The translations under genes were made by a program, and so were the position numbers. From the NCBI RefSeq assembly GCF_900446215.1, contig NZ_UAQZ01000015.1, forward strand, positions 310,001 to 374,000: 64,000 bases of DNA. The letters run 5' to 3'. Below the pieces are notes generated by a model, which made no database searches, was not told where the DNA came from, and saw nothing but the letters and a program-made list of their open reading frames with translations. Below, piece by piece: positions 57,971 through 64,000 of this stretch; the stretch's first letter is position 1; every line of letters begins with the position of its first letter. Source of the DNA: Burkholderia cenocepacia (GTDB taxonomy: Bacteria > Pseudomonadota > Gammaproteobacteria > Burkholderiales > Burkholderiaceae).

Positions 57971-58008
57971 GCGTCGTCATGCGAGCGCGCGCGTCGTGCG
58001 CGCCGCAC

Positions 58009-59028
58009 TCACTTCCGGTCGACGATCACCTGGTCGAACGTGCCGCCGTCGGCGAAATGGGTCTTCTGCGCGTTCGCCCAGCTGCCGAAGACCTGCTCGA
58101 CGCTGAACGTCTTCAGCGCCTTGAACTCGGCCGCATGCTTCTTCAGCACGGCCGCGTCGCGCGGGCGCAGATGGTGCTGCGCGATGATCTCCTGCGCTTC
58201 CGGCGTGTACAGGTAATCCAGATACGCCTGCGCGACCTTGCGCGTGCCTTTCTTGTCGACCACCTTGTCGACGACGGCGACGGGCGGCTCCGCGAGGATG
58301 CTCGCCGACGGATACACCGCGTCGAATTGCGCGCCCGATGCGCCCGTGTCCATCAGCGCGACCTCGTTCTCGAACGTGACGAGCACGTCGCCGATGCCGC
58401 GCTGCGTGAACGTCGTCGTCGCGCCGCGGCCGCCCGAATCGAGCACCGGCACGTTGCGGAAGATCGCCTTCTCGAAGTCGAGCGCCTGCTGGTCGGTCGC
58501 ACCCTTCTGCTTCTGGAAGCCCCATGCGGCGAGATACGCATAGCGGCCGTTGCCCGACGTCTTCGGGTTCGCGATGATCACCTGGACGCCCGGCTTCGCG
58601 AGATCGCTCCAGTCCTTGATCGCCTTCGGGTTGCCCTTGCGCACGAGGAACACCATCGTCGTCGAGTACGGCGAGCTGTTGTCCGGGAAGCGTGCGCGCC
58701 AGTCCTTCGGCAGCAACTGGCCGCGCTCGGCGAGCAGGTCGATGTCGTTCGGCTGGTTCATCGTCACGACGTCGGCCTGCAGCCCCTGCAGCACCGACAG
58801 CGCCTGTGCGCTCGATGCGCCGTGCGACTGCTTGATCGTGACCGTCTCGCCGGTCTTCTGCTTGTAGGCGGCGGCAAAGCTCGCGTTGATGTCCTTGTAC
58901 AACTCGCGCGTCACGTCGTACGACACGTTCAGGATCGACGTGTCCGCGTGCGCGGCCGTCGCCGCCACGACCAGCGCCGCCGCCGCGCCCGTGTGCAGCC
59001 AGCGGCCGATCCCCTTGATGCTTGCCAT
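58009..59028 (-). CDS. sbp: Sulfate ABC transporter substrate-binding protein (orphan)
   Basis: The 339-residue precursor has a signal peptide (about 1-28, ending AHA/D) and the sulfate-binding fold with LNVSYDVTRELYKDIN, QSHGASSAQALSVLQGLQADVV in parts, TMNQPNDIDLL and GATTTFTQRGIGDVLVTFENE. It binds sulfate or thiosulfate in the periplasm. No cysT, cysW or cysA lies next to it, and a terminator follows directly, so it must use permease components encoded elsewhere. An inverted repeat GCTTTCC/GGAAAGC (59130-59153) upstream may be regulatory. Confidence 0.93.
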   Translation of the reverse strand: MASIKGIGRWLHTGAAAALVVAATAAHADTSILNVSYDVTRELYKDINASFAAAYKQKTGETVTIKQSHGASSAQALSVLQGLQADVVTMNQPNDIDLLAERGQLLPKDWRARFPDNSSPYSTTMVFLVRKGNPKAIKDWSDLAKPGVQVIIANPKTSGNGRYAYLAAWGFQKQKGATDQQALDFEKAIFRNVPVLDSGGRGATTTFTQRGIGDVLVTFENEVALMDTGASGAQFDAVYPSASILAEPPVAVVDKVVDKKGTRKVAQAYLDYLYTPEAQEIIAQHHLRPRDAAVLKKHAAEFKALKTFSVEQVFGSWANAQKTHFADGGTFDQVIVDRK

Positions 59029-59129
59029 CGTGATATGCCCCGTTTCCAGTGGTGGTGAATGTGCGTGACCGCACGCGTACGCGCTGTCATCGAAACGTAA
59101 GCGGGCATTCTAGCGGCCGGGCGCGGCGC

Positions 59130-59153
59130 GCTTTCCAATCAGTCGTGGAAAGC
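59130..59153 (-). promoter_or_regulatory. Inverted repeat upstream of sbp
   Basis: GCTTTCC (59130-59136) and GGAAAGC (59147-59153) with a 10-nt centre, about 100 bp before the sbp start. CysB or another sulfur regulator could use it; this is inferred from the gene only. Confidence 0.3.
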
Positions 59154-59244
59154 AAATCTCGAATCCTGCTAAGCGTCGGCCGGGGCTCGCGCGCGCCGCC
59201 GCTCCGGTGTTAAGATCGCCGCTCAGCCCATTCACGGTTCATCC

Positions 59245-59340
59245 ATGTCCGCTACCCTGCGCTCGCCCTCGATCCTCGCCGCCGTCGCGGCAGGTGCGCG
59301 CGCGGCCGGGCTGAAACTGAAAAAACGACTCCTCGACTGA
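59245..59340 (+). CDS. Possible 31-residue peptide
   Basis: A short frame, starting MSATLRSPSILAAVA and ending KKRLLD, is amphipathic and basic at the C-terminus. It lies in the leader of the DapA-family gene. A TTAAGAT -10-like sequence is just upstream, but the ribosome site is weak. It may be real, a leader peptide, or chance. Confidence 0.25.
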   Translation: MSATLRSPSILAAVAAGARAAGLKLKKRLLD

Positions 59341-59479
59341 CGGGGGCGTCGCGTCCCGTCAGGCGAATGCCGGACGGGATGCCCGCAGGTCGTTTCATTC
59401 TCCTTGCACGCACGCCTCGCTCCGGCACGCCGCCGGCGGAACGGTTCCTTCCCACTCCGTTTCCACCCTGAGGTTTTGC

Positions 59480-60373
59480 ATGAACACACGTTTCGAAGGT
59501 ATCTGGCTGCCGATCATCACGCCGTTCCACCACGGCGAGGTCGACCATGCGGCGCTCGCGCGGCTTGCGCGCCACTATGCGGCCGCGGGCATCGCGGGTT
59601 TCGTCGCGGGTGCGACGACCGGCGAAGGCGTGCTGCTCGACGCGCGCGAACAGGACGCGGTGTTCGCGACGCTGCGCGACGCGGCGCCCGGGCTGCCGAT
59701 CGTCGTCGGGCTGACCGCGAGCGCGACGCATTTCGCGGCCGCCCGCGCACGGGAACTCGCGGCGCTGCGCCCGGACGGGCTGCTCGTCACGCCGCCCGTC
59801 TACGTGCGGCCGACCCAGGACGGCATCCGCCGCCATGTCGAGGCGATCGTCGACGCGGCCGACCTGCCGGTGCTCGTCTACAACATCCCGTACCGCACCG
59901 GCGTGAACGTCGAACTGGACACGCTGCAGGCGCTCGCCCGCGATCCGCGCGTCGCGGGCATCAAGGAATGCGGCGGCACGCTCGACCGGATGAGCCGGCT
60001 GGTGCACGACACGCCGCTCGCGATCCTGTCCGGCGACGACAACCAGAACTTCGCGGCGATGTGCGCGGGCGCGCACGGCGCGATCGCGAGCAGCGCGCAC
60101 GTGCTGCCCGACTGGCATGTGCGGATTCACGCATGGCTGCGCGACGGGCGGCTCGCCGATGCGCGGCGCCTGTCGGTCGCGCTGCAGCCGCTTGTCGCGG
60201 CGCTGTTCGCGGAACCGAACCCGGCGCCGGTGAAGGCCGTGCTCGCCGCGCAAGAGTGGTGCGAGGACGGATTGCGGCTGCCGTTCGTGCCGGCGAGCGA
60301 AGGGTTGCGAGCACGGTTGGACGCGCTTTGCGCGGCGCTCGAAGCAATCGAGCCGGACGTCGCCACGGCATAG
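59480..60373 (+). CDS. Dihydrodipicolinate synthase (DapA) family protein
   Basis: The 297-residue TIM-barrel protein has the family residues: GTTGEG-like T46-T47 loop (GATTGEGVLL), Y134 in YNIPYRTG and the Schiff-base lysine K162 in GIKECGG. The family covers DapA, aldolases and lyases acting on pyruvate-linked substrates. The start is preceded by TGAGGTTTTGC, a fair ribosome site. Whether it is the lysine-pathway enzyme or another aldolase is not decided by sequence; a housekeeping dapA usually lies elsewhere in Burkholderia, so I favour a different substrate. Confidence 0.88.
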   Translation: MNTRFEGIWLPIITPFHHGEVDHAALARLARHYAAAGIAGFVAGATTGEGVLLDAREQDAVFATLRDAAPGLPIVVGLTASATHFAAARARELAALRPDGLLVTPPVYVRPTQDGIRRHVEAIVDAADLPVLVYNIPYRTGVNVELDTLQALARDPRVAGIKECGGTLDRMSRLVHDTPLAILSGDDNQNFAAMCAGAHGAIASSAHVLPDWHVRIHAWLRDGRLADARRLSVALQPLVAALFAEPNPAPVKAVLAAQEWCEDGLRLPFVPASEGLRARLDALCAALEAIEPDVATA

Positions 60374-60429
60374 GCCGCTAAGCCACGCATGGCGCTGGCG
60401 GCAGATGAATCCCGCCCCGACGGATTATT

Positions 60430-60810
60430 TCAAACTGTCAAAACCAGGGACCGGTCATACCGAGCCAGATGCGCGTCGGCCGTCACAAGCCGAAGGGGTT
60501 CATGTCGCGCCTGCGCGACCAGCAATCGATCGAAAGGATCGCGATGGTGATGAGGCAAATCGCGCACCGCGGCTCCATGTACGGCGCGAACCGGTAACTC
60601 GCGAATCCCGCTTGCGCTGATTGCGCGGATCAGCTCGCCAACGTCGATGTCGAGCTTCCCAAGGCCGGCCTTGATGGCGGCCTCCCAGATGCTCGCGCTG
60701 CTGACGAAGCGTTCGTCAGCAGCCGAGATCAGTCTGCGCGCACGCGTGCTGAGCCTCGGATCGTTGGTCGCGATCCACAGGAAGATGTGCGTATCGAGCA
60801 ACAGGCGCAT
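60430..60810 (-). CDS. PIN-domain toxin (VapC-type)
   Basis: The 126-residue protein is a PIN-domain RNase with the acidic active-site residues D6 (LLLDTHIFLW), E43 (SIWEAAIK), D91/D94 (HRDPFDRLL) and D112 (VTADAHL). VapC toxins cleave RNA, often tRNA. The ATG at 60810 overlaps the antitoxin stop (TGATG), the usual toxin-antitoxin layout. The gene converges on the DapA-family gene. Confidence 0.9.
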   Translation of the reverse strand: MRLLLDTHIFLWIATNDPRLSTRARRLISAADERFVSSASIWEAAIKAGLGKLDIDVGELIRAISASGIRELPVRAVHGAAVRDLPHHHRDPFDRLLVAQARHEPLRLVTADAHLARYDRSLVLTV

Positions 60811-61019
60811 CACCGTCCTTCGAAAGCATCCAGCAGATAATCGGGCAGCGGCGCATCGAAGTCGTCCGCGATCCGGACCTGTCCCTGCAGGACCCCGAAC
60901 CGAACGGGTAGCGAGGCAGGCGCGGACTGATCGGCGGGTTCCCCGTCACTGCGGATCGAACCATCCGTCCGATGCGCAGGATCGATCGCGCCGGCACCGG
61001 GAACATTCGCTTTTTGCAT
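60810..61019 (-). CDS. Antitoxin of the PIN-domain toxin
   Basis: The 69-residue protein ends in VRIADDFDAPLPDYLLDAFEGR, the toxin-binding tail typical of small antitoxins partnered with PIN toxins; the N-terminal part is variable and has no clear DNA-binding fold. GGAGGTCATC precedes the ATG. It overlaps the toxin gene by one base. Confidence 0.82.
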   Translation of the reverse strand: MQKANVPGAGAIDPAHRTDGSIRSDGEPADQSAPASLPVRFGVLQGQVRIADDFDAPLPDYLLDAFEGR

Positions 61020-61035
61020 GATGACCTCCGTTTCA

Positions 61036-61045
61036 GATGATCATC
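61036..61045. promoter_or_regulatory. Palindrome upstream of the toxin-antitoxin operon
   Basis: GATGATCATC is a perfect 10-bp palindrome just before the ribosome site of the antitoxin, next to a TACAGT -10 candidate. Toxin-antitoxin pairs usually repress themselves, so this is the expected kind of operator. Confidence 0.45.
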
Positions 61046-61133
61046 ACTGTAGTCAGGTTCGCCCGATCGATCCATTCGGCCAATCGGCAGAGGGGCTGTC
61101 GGATAACCGGCAGTGACCATCGCGAACGTGTCG

Positions 61134-62195
61134 TCAGGCCGCCAACGCCGCGCCTTCCGCCCCCGTCGCCCCCCGCACCGCCTGCGTCACGATCCGCGCA
61201 AGCCGGTCGACCGTCGGCGTCGCCGACGACGTGCGCCGCAGCAGGATCAGCGGCAGGCCAGGCAGCGCCGGCAGCCCGCACGACGCCGCATCGAGCACGC
61301 GCACCGACGCGGGCAGCCCGTAATGCGAGCGCACCGTCAGCCCGAGGCCGGCCGCCGCGGCCGCCCATAGCCCGGCCAGGCTCGGCGTCGTGAACGCGAC
61401 GCGCCACGGCACCCCCGCGCGGTCGAGCGCATCGGTCGCCGCGCCGAAGAACCGGCACGGCCGGTCGAACACGACGAGCGGCAACGGCTCGCCCGTCGCG
61501 TGCACGGCGCGACCGCCGGTTTCGTCGACACGGCCCGTCACACCGGCATCCCCGCCGCCATCCGGCACACCGGCACCACCACCCGCCGCCGCGCCGATCC
61601 ATTGCATCGGTACCTGCGCGATCGCTTCGCTGTCGATCCCCGCCCGCGACACGAGCGCCGCCGACGCCGGATCGCCCCACACGAGCGCCAGATCGAGCTG
61701 GTTCGCGTCGAGCCGGTCGAGCAGATCGGCGTTGCGCGCCACGCGCGCCTCGATCTTCACTTTCGGATGCGCACGCGCGAACCGCCCGAGCACGTCGGGC
61801 AGGATCGCTTCGCCGAAATCCTCCTGCAACCCGACGCGCACCCAGCCGTCGAGATTCACGCCACGCACGGCCGCGGCCGCTTCGTCGTTCAGCTCGATCA
61901 TCCGCCGCGCGTAGTGCAGCATCGCGTTGCCGGCGTCGGTCAGCGCGAGCCCGCGTCCGGCCTTCACGAACAACGGCGTGCCGGCCTGCTCCTCGAGCTT
62001 GCGGATCTGCGCGCTCACCGCCGACGACGAGCGCGCGACGCGGTCGGCCGCCTTGGCGAAACTGCCGAGATCCACGCCCGCGACGAGGCTGCGCAGCGCC
62101 GCGACATCGAAGTTGGGCCGCGCCAGCGCGGCATCGGCCCCCGCGAGCGGCTCGCCGCCGTCGCGCGGCAGGTCTTGTCCAGGCATTTCAACCAT
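61134..62195 (-). CDS. LysR-family regulator with a Gly-rich insertion
   Basis: The 353-residue protein has the LysR helix-turn-helix at about 30-90 (LRSLVAGVDLGSFAKAADRVARSSSAVSAQI in parts) and an effector domain. Between the two halves of the effector domain lies a Gly/Asp/Val-rich insertion of about 35 residues (around 205-240) not usual in the family. The protein is longer than typical by 40-50 residues. It is divergent from an MFS gene, 98 bp away, and may control it. Confidence 0.87.
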   Translation of the reverse strand: MVEMPGQDLPRDGGEPLAGADAALARPNFDVAALRSLVAGVDLGSFAKAADRVARSSSAVSAQIRKLEEQAGTPLFVKAGRGLALTDAGNAMLHYARRMIELNDEAAAAVRGVNLDGWVRVGLQEDFGEAILPDVLGRFARAHPKVKIEARVARNADLLDRLDANQLDLALVWGDPASAALVSRAGIDSEAIAQVPMQWIGAAAGGGAGVPDGGGDAGVTGRVDETGGRAVHATGEPLPLVVFDRPCRFFGAATDALDRAGVPWRVAFTTPSLAGLWAAAAAGLGLTVRSHYGLPASVRVLDAASCGLPALPGLPLILLRRTSSATPTVDRLARIVTQAVRGATGAEGAALAA

Positions 62196-62292
62196 CCTGT
62201 TTCATCGAACGATTCATCAAAAACTTTCCGATTTTCAGGATGAATGTAGGCCGCCAGACTGTGGACGTCAACTTCGAACCGGGCCTGCCGTC

Positions 62293-63564
62293 ATGGACAC
62301 TTCGTGCATCGTTTCTCCTGCTTCGCCAGCCCGCGACGTGCGCGGGCCGGCCCATCGCTGGCGCGTGCTGGCCGCCGGCGTCGCCGCGAACATGAGCTTT
62401 TCGGCCGCCGCGGCCGGCATTCCGACCACGGCCGTGTGGATGCGCTCGGCCTATCACCTCGACAATGGCGCGCTCGGCCTCGTGCTCGGCGCGCTCGGCT
62501 TCGGCGTCGCGCTGTCCGAGCTGCCGTGGGGCATCGCCGCCGACCGCTTCGGCGACCGCCGCGTGCTGCTGACCGGGCTCGTCGCGACGGCCGCGATGCT
62601 CGCGCTGATGGTGGGCACGGTCGTCCCGACCGCGCACGCGGCGCCGCCGCTGATGCGGGTCGTCGCGGCCATGTGCTGCGTCGGCCTGCTCGGCGGCAGC
62701 GTCAACGGCTCGAGCGGACGCGCGGTGATGCGCTGGTTCGGCGAGCGCGAACGCGGGCTCGCGATGAGCATCCGCCAGACGGCCGTGCCGCTCGGCGGCG
62801 GCCTCGGCGCGGCGCTGCTGCCGTCGCTCGCGTCGCATGCCGGCTTCGCCGCGGTGTTCGGGGCGCTGATGCTGCTGTGCGCGGGATCGGCCGCACTCAC
62901 CTGGCGCTGGCTGCACGAACCGCCTGCCGAGCCGGCCGCGGCGCCCGTCGCGACGCGCCGCATCGCCCAACGGCCACCGACCGCCGGCCACGCGCGCAAC
63001 CCGCTCGCGAGCGGCCCCGTGTGGCGCATCGTGCTCGGCATCGGCCTGCTGTGCGCGCCGCAATTCGCGGTGCTCACGTTCGCGACAGTGTTCCTGCACG
63101 ACTTCGGCCGGCTCGGCCTGTCCGGCATCAGCGCGGCGATGGTCGCGCTGCAGCTCGGCGCGATGGTGATGCGGGTGTGGAGCGGCCGCCATACCGACCG
63201 GCACGGCAATCGACGCGCGTACCTGCGCGGCTCCGTGTTCGTCGCGGCCGGGTCGTTCACGCTGCTCGCGGCGGCGACGGCCGGCAGCCCGCATGTGCCG
63301 CTCGCCGCGATCGTCGCGATTCTGGTGTTCGCCGGCATCTGCGTGTCGGCGTGGCATGGCGTCGCGTACACGGAGCTCGCGACGCTCGCGGGCGCGAACC
63401 ACGCGGGCACCGCGCTCGGGATGGCGAACACGATCGTCTACCTCGGACTGTTCGCGACGCCGCTCGCGATTCCGCCGCTGCTCGCCGCGAGTTCGTGGAG
63501 CGTGGTGTGGCTCGCGGCCGCGCTGGTCGCGGGCGCGACCTATCCGCTGTTCGCGGCGAAATAA
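62293..63564 (+). CDS. MFS transporter
   Basis: The 423-residue protein has 12 hydrophobic segments and MFS motifs, including GIAADRFGDRRVLL between helices 2 and 3 (the GxxxDRxGxR type). It resembles exporters of the CynX/cyanate-like or drug-type group (GSVNGSSGRAVMRWFGERERGLAMS). Substrate unknown. Its position opposite a LysR gene suggests regulated expression. The ATG at 62293 is the likely start. Confidence 0.9.
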   Translation: MDTSCIVSPASPARDVRGPAHRWRVLAAGVAANMSFSAAAAGIPTTAVWMRSAYHLDNGALGLVLGALGFGVALSELPWGIAADRFGDRRVLLTGLVATAAMLALMVGTVVPTAHAAPPLMRVVAAMCCVGLLGGSVNGSSGRAVMRWFGERERGLAMSIRQTAVPLGGGLGAALLPSLASHAGFAAVFGALMLLCAGSAALTWRWLHEPPAEPAAAPVATRRIAQRPPTAGHARNPLASGPVWRIVLGIGLLCAPQFAVLTFATVFLHDFGRLGLSGISAAMVALQLGAMVMRVWSGRHTDRHGNRRAYLRGSVFVAAGSFTLLAAATAGSPHVPLAAIVAILVFAGICVSAWHGVAYTELATLAGANHAGTALGMANTIVYLGLFATPLAIPPLLAASSWSVVWLAAALVAGATYPLFAAK

Positions 63565-63620
63565 CCGCCGCCCGTTTCACTCGGACGTCGCGGCAAGGAC
63601 CCGCGACGCCCGCTCCCCCG

Positions 63621-64000
63621 TCAGGCCGCCTCGCGCGCCAGCGCGCGCCGCGCGGCCGGCCGTTCGGCCTCGCGCTGCGCATGAGCGGTCCATGCTGGAT
63701 GCCGCGTCATGTCGAGCCCGATCGCGACGCCCCAGCGATACAGCACGAGCAGGAACGGATCGACGATCGAATGCGCGCCCGGCTCGGCCCACGTGCGCCC
63801 GTCGGCCAGCAGGGCTTCGATCGACGCGTTCGCGGCCTCGATCGTGCCGCGCCCATGCGCGCTGATCGCGCCGTGCAGCGCCGGATCGTCGATGAAGCGC
63901 CCCGGCCGCCACAGCGCGCCATAGCCGACGCCGTGCACCCAGCCGACCAGCCACGCGAGCCATTCGTGGCAGCGCGCCTCGCGCAGCGGATCGTCGAGCG
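63621..64000 (-). CDS. Glutathione S-transferase family protein, C-terminal part
   Basis: The minus-strand frame runs off the right edge. Visible residues are the C-terminal helical domain, with DDPLREARCHEWLAWLVGWVH at the edge (in parts), GVGYGALWRPGRFID and HSIVDPFLLVLYRWG. It is a GST-like protein different from that at 56228. The N-terminal thioredoxin-like domain lies outside. Confidence 0.85.
   Translation of the reverse strand, partial: LDDPLREARCHEWLAWLVGWVHGVGYGALWRPGRFIDDPALHGAISAHGRGTIEAANASIEALLADGRTWAEPGAHSIVDPFLLVLYRWGVAIGLDMTRHPAWTAHAQREAERPAARRALAREAA

Overview
This window is about 64 kb of chromosomal sequence from a Burkholderia, most likely of the B. cepacia complex. The evidence is the very high GC content with strong third-position GC, the gene order (a split metH, argS-SPOR-dsbA, bioADFB, aceK) and an inward-rectifier K+ channel that closely resembles KirBac1.1. 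Nearly all of it is ordinary housekeeping or metabolic sequence. I see no prophage, insertion sequence, rRNA, tRNA or CRISPR array.

Layout. 1-5.4 kb: end of an unidentified gene, a Sel1-repeat membrane protein, birA-coaX, a short remnant of a SPOR-type protein, hldC and a ferritin-like diiron protein. 5.4-10.4 kb: a patatin-like phospholipase, PhaM-like granule protein, enoyl-CoA hydratase and fumarylacetoacetate-hydrolase family enzyme on the minus strand, with a divergent IclR regulator. 10.5-25 kb: DUF3108 protein, DUF3567 protein with a structured leader, methionine synthase in two genes, DUF1840 protein, argS, SPOR protein, dsbA, an SDR, an orphan peptide-binding protein and an ABC-F ATPase. 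25-32 kb: metallo-beta-lactamase fold hydrolase, aceK, beta-carbonic anhydrase, SDR, YchJ-like protein and an exported alpha/beta hydrolase.

32-36.5 kb is the biotin operon bioA-bioF-bioD-bioB with overlapping stop/start codons. 36.6-43.7 kb is a LysR regulator divergent from a 5-oxoproline (pyroglutamate) module: pxpA, a short biotin carrier protein, a biotin carboxylase, pxpB, pxpC and an NCS1 permease. The four middle proteins together match the parts of a urea-carboxylase-type enzyme, and birA plus bioADFB would supply and attach its biotin. 43.7-50 kb holds a SUFU-domain protein, cutC, two small membrane proteins, an EAL protein and a Na+/H+ antiporter. 50-53.6 kb is a fused indolepyruvate ferredoxin oxidoreductase.

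53.9-55.27 kb is the strangest part: a non-coding array of at least 12 degenerate direct repeats, mostly spaced 87-90 bp apart, each with a TCACCGT-GAAAT-CACAG block and usually a downstream GGATATCCACA-like block resembling a DnaA box. Next to it is a sugar O-acetyltransferase gene broken by a one-base frameshift. 56-64 kb carries an operator-like AT-rich palindrome, a glutathione S-transferase, the KirBac channel, an orphan sulfate-binding protein, a DapA-family lyase/aldolase, a VapC-type toxin-antitoxin pair, a LysR regulator divergent from an MFS transporter, and the end of a second glutathione S-transferase.
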